This document shows, one piece after another, positions 8,844 through 17,462 of a stretch of DNA of 64,000 nt. The stretch lies in assembly GCF_002259755.1 (NCBI RefSeq), contig NZ_MWWY01000020.1, positions 41,859 through 105,858 of the forward strand. Reading direction: 5' to 3'. The first letter of the stretch is position 1; each line of letters opens with the position of its first letter. The notes under the pieces are model-generated. The model was given only the letters and a program-made list of their open reading frames with translations, did no database searches and was not told the DNA's origin. This DNA comes from Bifidobacterium hapali (lineage in GTDB: Bacteria > Actinomycetota > Actinomycetes > Actinomycetales > Bifidobacteriaceae). The translations under genes and the position numbers were made by a program.

Positions 8844-9601
8844 CAGAGCTCCTCTAATGGTGCGTCTTCTGGAAGTACCGTAATATTATTCGCGATTAAA
8901 CACGACGGAATCTGTGCACCATAAATATCAGCCTTCAACTGACTCTTATCAGTCACATCCCCATACAAATCATGCTTAAGATCATCCAACGAATAATCCT
9001 TAGGCACATAATTATTACGATGCATACAATCCAACGCACCCTCAAAAGGATTCTTAAACAAATTCGGATTACCCTGCTGATCCTTATACAAGCTATTCAG
9101 GTATCCGGTATGGATGATGCCACACTCCATCATGTCTTTCGTATAAGTACGCTCCCTCGGATTATTCCGATCAATACGATGACCAGCTTCCGTATATACA
9201 CCATTCACTTGCTTGAGCAGAATAATGTTCTTATACCCACGATCCGTCATACACTGACGATAATTCGCCCATATACTCTCATAATCAGCAGCCGACATAG
9301 AACCCGCCTGCTTAGTACGTCGGAGTATCTCCAACTTACGCTCCTTATACTCGCCAGTAGGATCAAGCTCCTCCAACTCACTATCATGCTCAACCCCCGT
9401 AATAGTCTGATCAATCCGCTCATCAAACGATGATGCGATCTTCTGGCCACGATCACGCGCAAACAACTGATCAATATAATCATCCGAAGCCGCCACAGTA
9501 CTAGCCTGCGTATCACCAGCCCCACAACCAGCAACACCACACACCATCACCATAGCCACAGCAATCACGCAAATCCTACGCCACCATGCCATATGTCTCA
9601 T
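8843..9601 (-). CDS. Secreted lipoprotein of unknown function, first gene of the ABC operon
   Basis: 252 residues with a lipoprotein signal peptide ending VCGVAGC (lipobox VAGC, about residue 24), so it is anchored on the outer face of the membrane. The mature part is charged and helical, with cysteines in YRQCMTDRGY, MMECGI, ALDCMHRNNYVP and PSCLIANN that could form disulphides. Proteins of this kind accompany MacB-like ABC systems in actinobacteria; I do not recognise a named family. The start at 9601 has GGGAAGG upstream and replaces a GTG nine bases earlier. Codon choice is more A+T-rich than in the genes around it. The coupled 23-residue peptide follows. Confidence 0.7.
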   Translation of the reverse strand: MRHMAWWRRICVIAVAMVMVCGVAGCGAGDTQASTVAASDDYIDQLFARDRGQKIASSFDERIDQTITGVEHDSELEELDPTGEYKERKLEILRRTKQAGSMSAADYESIWANYRQCMTDRGYKNIILLKQVNGVYTEAGHRIDRNNPRERTYTKDMMECGIIHTGYLNSLYKDQQGNPNLFKNPFEGALDCMHRNNYVPKDYSLDDLKHDLYGDVTDKSQLKADIYGAQIPSCLIANNITVLPEDAPLEEL

Positions 9602-9619
9602 CGCAATCACCTTCCCCGG

Positions 9620-9673
9620 TTACAAATACACTTTCATCGTAGAAAACCCATGCCCGGCATGCACCGCATACAT
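9620..9673 (-). CDS. Possible 17-residue leader peptide (uORF B)
   Basis: Encodes MYAVHAGHGFSTMKVYL and stops just ahead of the lipoprotein ribosome site. It matches uORF A (8048-8110) as MYAVH-x2-H-x2-STM-x-VYL. It lies within the conserved block, lacks a clear ribosome site of its own, and could be translated leaderless or not at all. Confidence 0.3.
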   Translation of the reverse strand: MYAVHAGHGFSTMKVYL

Positions 9674-9698
9674 CCCGGTAATAGACAAACGTCTATAC
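9634..9698 (-). promoter_or_regulatory. Conserved promoter block B with ATAGAC-N4-GTCTAT site (9681-9696)
   Basis: The second copy of the 65-nt block. The inverted repeat is ATAGACAAACGTCTAT. It lies in the divergent gap between the lipoprotein gene and the response regulator at 9800, so a factor bound here could also act on the regulator gene. Confidence 0.6.
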
Positions 9699-9799
9699 GA
9701 ATCTCAGGTATGGCATCCAGCCAATGTGCACATACTTGTACTGATACGATTCAGTTGGTAGAATCACTGGCAGAACAGGGCGATAGCGAGGGGGCGCCG

Positions 9800-10477
9800 A
9801 TGGAGCAGTCACAGCCGACGGTGGCGATTGTAGACAACGACCGGTTCACACGGCAGGCGTTGAAACAGATCATCGAGCAAGATGGCCGTTATTCAGTAAT
9901 CTGGGACCGTTCCGACGCGGATGTTGCTCAACGGCTGGTTATGCAGCCACAAACTCGACCGGATGTACTGTTACTTGATATGTCGTTAACTGATACGACT
10001 GGGGTTGACGTATGCCGGGCAATCCGTAGCAAACTGTCCGATATTCGTATTCTCGGTATTACTGCGTTTCCACCGTCGCAATATGCGGCTGATCTTGCGG
10101 CCGCTGGTGCGCAAGGACTCGTTACTAAAGACGCGAATGCCGAACTACTCGCTGGTATCCGCGCCGTGGCGGACAATCAAACCTACTGCCCGACCATGCC
10201 GTCCGTGCGATTCCGCACGCCGATCGACGCGTTTCGCATGGTCAATGACTTTGCCACCAGCAGCAATGCCAATACTGATGCGGCAACGTTGAGCGAGCGA
10301 GAACAGGCCGTATTGCGCAGTTACGCACGTACCGGTTCGTATAAGATTACTGCGAAAGCGCTTGGTATTAGCGATTCGACGGCGCGCAACACGATGGCTC
10401 ATGCGAAAGCCAAGCTCGGCGCGGCCAGTACGGCGGCAGCCATCATCGCATGGCAGGAACGATTCGGGAGGCAATGA
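9800..10477 (+). CDS. Two-component response regulator, NarL/FixJ (LuxR) family, RR1
   Basis: 225 residues. An N-terminal receiver domain has the acidic pocket VDND (about 11-14), the phospho-acceptor Asp60 in LLLDMS, Thr88 and Lys110. The C-terminal LuxR-type helix-turn-helix runs from LSEREQAVLRSYA through KITAKALGISDSTARNTMAHAKAKLG. The start at 9800 follows GAGGGGG; longer frames reach back into the conserved promoter block. It overlaps the kinase gene that follows. It is paralogous to RR2 (15337-16101). It most likely controls the divergent lipoprotein/ABC operon, by analogy with linked regulators; that is inference. Confidence 0.88.
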   Translation: MEQSQPTVAIVDNDRFTRQALKQIIEQDGRYSVIWDRSDADVAQRLVMQPQTRPDVLLLDMSLTDTTGVDVCRAIRSKLSDIRILGITAFPPSQYAADLAAAGAQGLVTKDANAELLAGIRAVADNQTYCPTMPSVRFRTPIDAFRMVNDFATSSNANTDAATLSEREQAVLRSYARTGSYKITAKALGISDSTARNTMAHAKAKLGAASTAAAIIAWQERFGRQ

Positions 10478-10479
10478 TC

Positions 10480-12000
10480 ATGCCTAAGCATCGCGCGCCC
10501 AAGCAGTCGCCAATCGAACGACTACTCACACCATACCGAAATCGACACATCACCTCGCCGTCAGCCGACTCCACTGCCGAAACTGCAACATCATCAGCCA
10601 ACTTTGCTGCCGAAGAACACGCAACGCAACAGCCCTACCTCAATGTGCTGCGACGTGTCCTAACGTATCTGCGTCGCAACATCATTCACATGGTCATGAG
10701 TGCAAGTCTGGCGATATGGCTGTTCTCGCTGTTTGCCAACGATGGATTACAACATATGACCGGCGGGGATACGGCACGTCAGTGGGCGTATATACTCCTT
10801 GCCGTTTTCACTGCAATCTCAACAGTACTGCCTATTACGGGCGGACTGCTGATAACCGGATTGTGTGCTGTATCGATAGCATTGTTCTGGAAGATCGGCA
10901 TGTCGCCGTTTATCTCGTATATCATGACGTGGCCGATCGCATGGTCCATGGGGCTCACGGCGAAACGAGCGCGGCCGGCTATCTCAGTTTCGTGCATCAC
11001 TATTGTTTGTCTGTCGTATGCTCTTCCGCGCTGGCATTTCATTCTTATCGCTGGTTTCATGTTTCCCGACTACGATTGCGTGGTCATGTGTCTGGCTGCT
11101 TATGCTGCTGGGTACGCGTTGCGATTGAACGAGCGATTGCGTCAGCAGGCACAGTTGGAACGAGAAACAGCTCAGTTACGTGCGGATTCTCAACAGTTGC
11201 AGCACATGCAACATGATGCTGCATTGCAGCGGATGATTCATGATGCGGTGACGAGTGAACTTACGTATGTTGCGCTGATTACTCGACCGTCATATCAGCT
11301 TGGCGACGAGGCAGATAACTTAGCCGGCAGTAGTTCATCGACTGATGAGACGTCCGAATCTCCCGCACCCACGCCCGATCCACGTATCCCTATCATCCAC
11401 GAGCATGTTGTGTCAGCGCTCACTTCCACGCGTAAGGCTATCGAACTGTTGTCGTCCGATCAGCCAAAGACACAACCGAAAATCAGTACGGGCACAACAC
11501 AGGTGATCGCAGACGCCGATTCGATACCGCAGTCATCGCCAGCCAAGTCTGTAGTATCATCGTCAGCCAAACCTAACGAGCCTAACAACGCAGCGAATCT
11601 GCCGGATACGTTCATTCAATACTTACGCCAGCATGATCACGATTTGCATGCGCTCGGCTTCCACGGAGAGACTACAGTGGCGGTTAACGGCACCCGACCG
11701 TTAACCGATATTATCGAAGATGCTGATATACGCACGCTGTTGGGCGAACTGTACGCTAACATTGCCGCTCACGGTCAGTCTGATGGTGGATGGTATGCGA
11801 TGACGCTAACTCTTGCCGACCATGAACTACGTATCCGTTGCGAAAACGATATCGCGACCCGGCTCATACTCGATAATGCAGCACTCAGCTCCGGCACAGG
11901 ACTCGCCCGGCAGCGCAAAACCATACAGCGCCGTGGCGGCTCAATAGACACGTTCGCCGATCACGGCGTATTCAGCGTATTCATAGAACTCCCCCGCTAA
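10480..12000 (+). CDS. Membrane sensor histidine kinase (HisKA_3-like), HK1
   Basis: 506 residues. After a polar N-terminal tail come about five membrane segments (about 75-220), a coiled-coil (about 220-250), a dimerisation helix with the likely phospho-accepting His254 in MIHDAVTSEL, a low-complexity linker and an HATPase_c domain. That domain has the N box ELYANIAAHG and the glycine box SGTGLARQRKTIQRRGG. The ATG at 10480 has GGGAGG eight bases upstream; an ATG at 10474 overlaps the RR1 stop. It should phosphorylate RR1. The sensor lies within the membrane without a large outer domain, a design common in cell-envelope and peptide sensors (inference). Confidence 0.85.
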   Translation: MPKHRAPKQSPIERLLTPYRNRHITSPSADSTAETATSSANFAAEEHATQQPYLNVLRRVLTYLRRNIIHMVMSASLAIWLFSLFANDGLQHMTGGDTARQWAYILLAVFTAISTVLPITGGLLITGLCAVSIALFWKIGMSPFISYIMTWPIAWSMGLTAKRARPAISVSCITIVCLSYALPRWHFILIAGFMFPDYDCVVMCLAAYAAGYALRLNERLRQQAQLERETAQLRADSQQLQHMQHDAALQRMIHDAVTSELTYVALITRPSYQLGDEADNLAGSSSSTDETSESPAPTPDPRIPIIHEHVVSALTSTRKAIELLSSDQPKTQPKISTGTTQVIADADSIPQSSPAKSVVSSSAKPNEPNNAANLPDTFIQYLRQHDHDLHALGFHGETTVAVNGTRPLTDIIEDADIRTLLGELYANIAAHGQSDGGWYAMTLTLADHELRIRCENDIATRLILDNAALSSGTGLARQRKTIQRRGGSIDTFADHGVFSVFIELPR

Positions 12001-12014
12001 ACATTCCTGATCAA

Positions 12015-12034
12015 GCCCCCTCAGCCGAGGGGGC
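12015..12034. terminator. Hairpin between HK1 and the solute-binding-like gene
   Basis: An 8-bp stem gccccctc/gagggggc with loop agcc, lying between convergent genes. There is no T tract, so the strength is uncertain. Confidence 0.55.
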
Positions 12035-12075
12035 CAAGACGCCACCTGATACGTCACGTCAAAAAACACACCAGT

Positions 12076-13905
12076 TCACTGCAGCGTCTGGTCACGCTTG
12101 GTGTAGGTGTCGTATAGTTCTTGCACGATGCGCGTAACTTCGTCATTTGCTGTGGGTAGAGGTTCTGCTTCAGCACCGCCTGCGCTATGTTCGAAAATCG
12201 CCGTTGCAGCATATTCGTCGCTTAACGAGTCCGATGAAGTATAGCTCGAACGGTAGTAATCCTCCGCGCGGAAATTGAATCCCAACGGCATGAGATCGTT
12301 ATCGGCGACATTGCGATACAGGCTGTGATACTGTTCGTCAGCCGCACGATGCAAGTCGCGACGTGTCTCGCCGGTAATCACTGTTCCCGGTCGAATCCAG
12401 CCGGCGAAAGCGTAGCCATGTCCGTTGGTATCATCATCGCGAACCGTAACCTCATAATGATCACCCGCGTTTTTAATATCAACGTTGCGATCACCATAGT
12501 ATTGCGCGAGCGATACGTCCTCACGAAATAGCGCATCCACTGCCTTCAACGCCTGCTCACGCTTGCGCGTATCGACACGCACTGAGACGCCAGTTAGGTT
12601 GAAGCGAGCACGGCTACTGCGATCCCAGGTCACTGTGGTTCCGGGCTTTTCAGCCGGCACTGGTATCGCCTCGTACTGGTCAGCGTTGGTGCCGAACGCT
12701 GACGCATCCGCAGCAAACGCTACGCCCACGGTCGGCGTTGTGCCAGCCAATAGTTGGTAATACGCAACGTCAGTAAGTCCTATCGGCTTCTTTTGATCAG
12801 CAAGACGAACAGAAGCCGATACTGGCGAAGTCACCGCAGCAGTAGCAGCACCGGAATCGCCCGGCAGCGTACCGTCACGGTTCGTACTCGCAACAGAAGC
12901 ATCAGTCACGTGCGGCATATACGCAATATCGTCAATACTCCCGCCCGACTGTGCTTCCTCAGACAGTTGATCGTTTCTCTGCTTACGCGTATACGTAGCG
13001 AGGAATGAGTCCTTCGTAATCAACCTTTCGCTAGCCAGATCAGCCAGATACGCGGCCACACGGCGCAGATTGTCGGAATCATAATAACTATCAACCGTTC
13101 CATCGTGCACGGTATATCCCATTTGCCCAAGATATTCGTTCAGTTGCGTAACAATACCCGTCGAATTGAGTAGCAGCTGCCAGCTATCCGGTCTCGATGT
13201 GAGCACATCGTCAAACTGCGTGGAGTCTGCAATGGTAGGTCGAATCGCGAACGGTATTTCATCGGCTTTACCGTTACCATTCGGGTCTTGATCACGGAAC
13301 GCGATAAGCGTATGCTTCAGCTCATCCCACGTTGTAGGCACTGCCAATCCAAGCCGATCAAGCCATGCTCGGTTGATAAACATGTACGCGCTCGCTCCGT
13401 CGAAATCCGCACCAGAATCGCCGGGAATCGACAGAATATGCCCATCAGCTTCTTGAGCTGCGACGAACGCGGCTGGAACTTCATGGAAGTATTCGCTCAC
13501 GTTCGGCATTTGGTCAAGATAATCGCGCAGATTCAAATAGTTTTTCGTACCTTGCGTAATCGTCGAATATCGGTCGGTAATGCCGTCGAAGCTGATGAAC
13601 ACATCCGGCTTGTTGACGCCGGGCAGGACGTCCGACGAGTAGCTGTCCATGTGATAGGCGTATTTACCTTCCGTAGTGTCGGGGGTTACGTCATGCCATT
13701 CAATCTCGCAACCGCATGCCTCGGCGACGGTTTTTGCCCATGCGCTACCGGCCGCATTCTGCCGATCCGTATCATGTTTATATGCGATGACCAGCGGCCG
13801 ATTCGCGAGTATTAATCTGTCGCGATTCATCCATACTATGCCTGCCGCGATTACTGCGAGCGCCGCTGCGGCTGCGATAATGCGTTTGAAATTCAGCTGT
13901 TCCAT
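12076..13905 (-). CDS. Membrane-anchored extracellular solute-binding-like protein
   Basis: 609 residues. One N-terminal membrane segment (about 8-25), with no lipobox cysteine, then a type-1 carbohydrate/peptide binding fold: PVVIAYK-like first strand, PDVFISFDG, ILSIPGDSG, and MFINRAWLDRLGLAVPTTWDELK, the usual hinge motif of sugar-binding proteins. An EF-like DPNGNGKADEIPF loop may bind calcium. No permease is adjacent. Instead the gene lies between two paralogous histidine kinases, suggesting a role as ligand-presenting partner of a kinase rather than a transport receptor (inference). The start at 13905 has AAGGAG; a longer frame to 14004 would run over the shared operator. The stretch 13906-14019 holds that operator. 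Confidence 0.7.
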   Translation of the reverse strand: MEQLNFKRIIAAAAALAVIAAGIVWMNRDRLILANRPLVIAYKHDTDRQNAAGSAWAKTVAEACGCEIEWHDVTPDTTEGKYAYHMDSYSSDVLPGVNKPDVFISFDGITDRYSTITQGTKNYLNLRDYLDQMPNVSEYFHEVPAAFVAAQEADGHILSIPGDSGADFDGASAYMFINRAWLDRLGLAVPTTWDELKHTLIAFRDQDPNGNGKADEIPFAIRPTIADSTQFDDVLTSRPDSWQLLLNSTGIVTQLNEYLGQMGYTVHDGTVDSYYDSDNLRRVAAYLADLASERLITKDSFLATYTRKQRNDQLSEEAQSGGSIDDIAYMPHVTDASVASTNRDGTLPGDSGAATAAVTSPVSASVRLADQKKPIGLTDVAYYQLLAGTTPTVGVAFAADASAFGTNADQYEAIPVPAEKPGTTVTWDRSSRARFNLTGVSVRVDTRKREQALKAVDALFREDVSLAQYYGDRNVDIKNAGDHYEVTVRDDDTNGHGYAFAGWIRPGTVITGETRRDLHRAADEQYHSLYRNVADNDLMPLGFNFRAEDYYRSSYTSSDSLSDEYAATAIFEHSAGGAEAEPLPTANDEVTRIVQELYDTYTKRDQTLQ

Positions 13906-13996
13906 GATGTGCTCCTTCGCCGACTCACCTACGTTCTGTGTATTGTCATTCACCATAATGTGTTGAGCGTAATGGCTGCTGCGATTGGGCGAGTGT

Positions 13997-14012
13997 ATAG
14001 ACAAATATCTAT
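13997..14012 (-). promoter_or_regulatory. Third ATAGAC-like inverted repeat, upstream of the solute-binding-like gene
   Basis: ATAGACAAATATCTAT, within an 18-bp repeat TATAGA-N6-TCTATA (13996-14013). It shares ATAGACAAA with the site at 9681 and lies 92 bases upstream of the start at 13905, just after the HK2 stop. It links this gene to the proposed regulon. Confidence 0.5.
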
Positions 14013-14019
14013 AGTTTGA

Positions 14020-15288
14020 TCAGATTGGCAGTTGCGCGAGCATGGACCATTCGCGGTCGGACTGGTTGTTGATGATTAGTGTGCCGCCGCGTTCGGCGAG
14101 TAGATTGCGGTATCGGCTCAGTCCAGTGCCAAGAGAGTGTGATACAACGGATGGTGATTCCGTGGTTGCGGATGTCAGTGCGGTGTCGGCGAGCGCAATG
14201 GTTACGGTATCGTTGCCGATGCTGATGGTGAGGATGTAGTCGGCTTGTGGGTCGGCATGTTTGGCGATGTTACCGTAGAGTTCCTCTAACAGACCGAATA
14301 CGAGATCATCAGGTTTGGCGTCTGTATTCGTGTTTGAGATGATTGTTTGTCCGTTGAAACCGAGTTCGGCGAGGCGATGGTCGCCGTTGTGCGCGATGAT
14401 ACGCGCGCGTGCTGCGAGAGGACAGTCGACTGATACTGTTGGTGATGCTGGGCTACTGTTCTGGACTGTTGAACTGTTAGGGACGATAGTATTGCGAATG
14501 CCGCGCGTATCGTCATTGCGAGTTCTGTTGGTTCGATCTTCGATCAGGTTGATGACCTCATGCGTGCGTTCGAGCGCGCCGGATGCCACGTCGCGCAGCT
14601 CGTGCAGTTCGGCGATGCTCGGATTGCGACCGTCAGCGATTGCTTTGTCGAGTCGCAAGATCAAATATGCGAGATCGTTCGATACATAATCGTGGATGTC
14701 TCGCGCAGTGCGTGCTTGTTTACGTCGATAGGCTAGTTCCATGCGCGTAGTGTGCCGTTCATGATTCCATCGTGCAGCCATGCCGGCGAATAAAGCCGCT
14801 GCAAATAGTACGATCACTGGAGTAACGCCAGTCATAGAGACGGTTCCAAACAACGTGTGATCACTGGGATCGGACATCATGTTGCTGCTGGCGATGTTGC
14901 CCTGTGTAACGAGCCAGACCGATAGTGCGATTACTGTTACGAGTATTGATATGCGACGGAATGCGTAGCCGAGTATGCCGATTGCAACCAGTATTGCTAG
15001 TAATGTGGCGGATGGTTGTTTGACCGGTGCACAGCACAGCGCAATCCATAGCGCACTTGCGATTAGGGCTCCGCTCGCCGGGCGGAACGCCATGTAGATG
15101 AGTGTAGCCACATTTGCGCAGGCGCAGAGTGCGTCGACGACCGACATGCTGCTGGAAGCTACCGATATCATTGTTTCCATCGTGCATGCTAATGCGACGA
15201 TTAGTATAGCGATCAGCAGCCATGCATTATTAGTCTGTTGATCAGCATCAGCGAGACGTTGCCGCCATCGGTAGATCATCGCACCCAT
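14020..15288 (-). CDS. Membrane sensor histidine kinase, HK2 (paralogue of HK1)
   Basis: 422 residues with about six membrane segments (20-170), then ARDIHDYVSNDLAYLILRLDKA with the likely phospho-acceptor His199, and an HATPase_c domain with LLEELYGNIAKHA and LGTGLSRYRNLLAERGG. The segment before the ATPase (DHRLAELGFNGQTI) matches HK1 (DHDLHALGFHGETTV), showing a common origin. It lies downstream of RR2 with a 48-nt gap and is probably its partner. Its ribosome site is weak (AAGG). Confidence 0.85.
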   Translation of the reverse strand: MGAMIYRWRQRLADADQQTNNAWLLIAILIVALACTMETMISVASSSMSVVDALCACANVATLIYMAFRPASGALIASALWIALCCAPVKQPSATLLAILVAIGILGYAFRRISILVTVIALSVWLVTQGNIASSNMMSDPSDHTLFGTVSMTGVTPVIVLFAAALFAGMAARWNHERHTTRMELAYRRKQARTARDIHDYVSNDLAYLILRLDKAIADGRNPSIAELHELRDVASGALERTHEVINLIEDRTNRTRNDDTRGIRNTIVPNSSTVQNSSPASPTVSVDCPLAARARIIAHNGDHRLAELGFNGQTIISNTNTDAKPDDLVFGLLEELYGNIAKHADPQADYILTISIGNDTVTIALADTALTSATTESPSVVSHSLGTGLSRYRNLLAERGGTLIINNQSDREWSMLAQLPI

Positions 15289-15336
15289 ATCGCATACCTT
15301 ACACTTCCGTCTGCAGACTGGTAAGGCCGCAGACCA

Positions 15337-16101
15337 CTAGAACATGTGTCGTCGCACGCATAGTGAGATTGCGTGAGCGCGGCTGCGAGCGCCGAGTTTT
15401 GTAAGCGCGCGACGTTCAAATGTTGCAACGGTAGGCGTGCCCACATTGAGCTGAGTAGCAATCTCTTTAGTGGTCAATCCTTCCGCGTACAGCCGCAACA
15501 CATCGCATTCCTTGGGCGAAAGCGCGCCCCGAGCAGCATCATATGAGCAATCTTCTAACAGCGCGTGCGCACTGGCAGCGTCAAGAAATCGTGGCGATAC
15601 TTGCGATTCCTCTCCCGCACGATCATCGTCATCCTCGTCACCATCAGTCGACAATCCTTGTGCGGCACGTCGAATCGCAACCACCATACCAGCTAAATCA
15701 GTTTTACCAACCAGCGCTTGCATACCGCAACGCACCGCTTCGTCACGAAACGCGCCCACCGCATACGACGTCACACCAACCACACCAACATCCGCTCGTT
15801 TGACTCGAATTGCACGACACACTTCAGTACCAGGCGCATCATTCATCGACATATCAGTCACCAACACATCAGGTCTCAGCTCACGCCCTAAGCATCGACT
15901 GATCGCCACCGCACCAAGCGTACACGTCCAGATCACATCAAATCGCACATCCATGCGCCGAATCATCGTCGCCAACACGCCCACCGCATATGGATCGTTG
16001 TCCACAATACCGATACGAATACGATCACCATCGCCATCATGCATACTCATACTGCGCGCACCATCTAATTGACTCGCCGCGTCTTCCGCTACACTACTCA
16101 T
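15337..16101 (-). CDS. Two-component response regulator, NarL/FixJ family, RR2 (paralogue of RR1)
   Basis: 254 residues. The receiver domain starts after about 27 residues with GIVDNDPYAVGVLATMI; Asp83 in VTDMS is the phospho-acceptor, with Thr111 and Lys133. The LuxR helix-turn-helix runs from LSPKECDVLRLYAEGLTTKEIATQLNVGTPTVATFERRALTKLG, closer to the LuxR consensus than RR1. The ATG at 16101 has GGAAGG seven bases upstream; a TTG at 16116 is the alternative. It is divergent from the membrane protein at 16325, with a 17-bp palindrome in the gap. Confidence 0.87.
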   Translation of the reverse strand: MSSVAEDAASQLDGARSMSMHDGDGDRIRIGIVDNDPYAVGVLATMIRRMDVRFDVIWTCTLGAVAISRCLGRELRPDVLVTDMSMNDAPGTEVCRAIRVKRADVGVVGVTSYAVGAFRDEAVRCGMQALVGKTDLAGMVVAIRRAAQGLSTDGDEDDDDRAGEESQVSPRFLDAASAHALLEDCSYDAARGALSPKECDVLRLYAEGLTTKEIATQLNVGTPTVATFERRALTKLGARSRAHAISLCVRRHMF

Positions 16102-16160
16102 TTCACGACCTTCCAATCAATCACGATTCCATCATGGCATCACGTTCACCACACAGCCAC

Positions 16161-16177
16161 GTCATAGTGACTATGAC
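16161..16177. promoter_or_regulatory. Perfect 17-bp palindrome in the RR2/membrane-protein divergent gap
   Basis: GTCATAGTGACTATGAC, with 8-bp arms around one central base. It is placed to act on either divergent promoter. It differs from the ATAGAC-N4-GTCTAT sites, so a separate factor is likely. Confidence 0.5.
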
Positions 16178-16324
16178 AACTATCATCCCACCAATCACAC
16201 ACGTTCTATGCTGAAACTATCAGCAACACGCTAACTGTTAACACAGCTAGTCTCCCCAATCGCAACGATCAGCGACTAGCTCAACGACAGCGAGCAAGGA
16301 ATCACTCAAGGAAAGGAGTTCGAC

Positions 16325-17377
16325 ATGACCTCGACAACACGTCCAAGCCAAGTCAATGGAGACAATGGCCGATCGCTTCCACTGTTCACGTGGAATCGCG
16401 CACATTGGATTGGCACCATCACGCTCGCTGTGCTCATGCTTGTACTCGGGCTCGGCACAGGCGCGTTCATGCCGCTCACCGGCGGTCCTGACGACAAGTT
16501 CACCACTCCTACCGACTTCATATGGCTGTACAGTATGGTGACGTTCTGGCCGATTGGTCTTGCTGCGGCAAATCTTGCACTCGGCGCAACACACTCCGGT
16601 AGTCTGTCGTTTCCACTCGTGAGTACGATGATCGGCCCGCTAGGATTCGGCTGGTGTAATATCCGGTTCACCCCTTGGCATGTCTACCGTGATTGGGGTG
16701 AATGGCTGAATCTTATGCGATCAAACGGTTTGCCACTGATCGGGAACACGCTTGTTGCTTGTGCGCTGCAAGTGCTGTTGTACGGAGCGATTGCGTTTGC
16801 CTGTTATGCGATCGGCCGGTACGGGCTTCGTCGCCTGTTCCTCGCGCCGCAACCGGGGAGCGTGAGCAGTCGCATGGTGGCGTGGGTTCAACGGGACACA
16901 TTGCGTTTCGGCTGCTGGCTGACCATGACAATCATGTATGGACTGATGCTGGTATTGAATCTGTTGCGCGGCGAATTCATTATGGCATTAGCATTGATGT
17001 TCAATTTCGTCGTACCGCCAGTGATGCTGGTGACGTGCGGTCTGTACGCGTTGCGTCCGGCGGCGCTCGGCGAACAGTCGCTCAATGCCAGTACCACCAC
17101 GATGTCCATCGGCTTGGCGTTACGCTCTGCATTGTTCCCGTTGGTGAGCGCACTCATAGGTGTCGTACAGACCTTTGCGGCGATTGGTCTGTATCTCGAT
17201 GAATGTCCAAGCAATGGAATCTGTACGCAAGTGGGCAGTTGGTTCATTGATTGGTCATCGCTAGTAGACGAGGTGCGCTGGTTTGGCGTGGTGTTTCTCG
17301 TCGCTGGATATCTCGGGTATCTTGCGGTACTGCTGCCGCGACTGCTCATCCGTGCGGTGCGTAATCGCCGGCGATGA
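16325..17377 (+). CDS. Multi-pass membrane protein of unknown function
   Basis: 350 residues with about seven or eight hydrophobic segments spread over the whole length (first about 30-52, last about 320-342) and a basic C-terminus. GGPDDKFTTPTDFIW and CPSNGICTQVGSW form outside loops; two cysteines in the latter could be disulphide-bonded. An AAGGAAAGGAG site precedes the ATG. I recognise no family. Its position beside RR2/HK2, with a shared palindrome, makes it a candidate target of that system. Confidence 0.65.
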   Translation: MTSTTRPSQVNGDNGRSLPLFTWNRAHWIGTITLAVLMLVLGLGTGAFMPLTGGPDDKFTTPTDFIWLYSMVTFWPIGLAAANLALGATHSGSLSFPLVSTMIGPLGFGWCNIRFTPWHVYRDWGEWLNLMRSNGLPLIGNTLVACALQVLLYGAIAFACYAIGRYGLRRLFLAPQPGSVSSRMVAWVQRDTLRFGCWLTMTIMYGLMLVLNLLRGEFIMALALMFNFVVPPVMLVTCGLYALRPAALGEQSLNASTTTMSIGLALRSALFPLVSALIGVVQTFAAIGLYLDECPSNGICTQVGSWFIDWSSLVDEVRWFGVVFLVAGYLGYLAVLLPRLLIRAVRNRRR

Positions 17378-17462
17378 GCCGTCGCGGCAACAACTGGTTA
17401 CTCACTGCGCCGGCTGATCGGATGTATTAGGAGAAGGTGAATCAGTTGACTCCTGATCAGTA

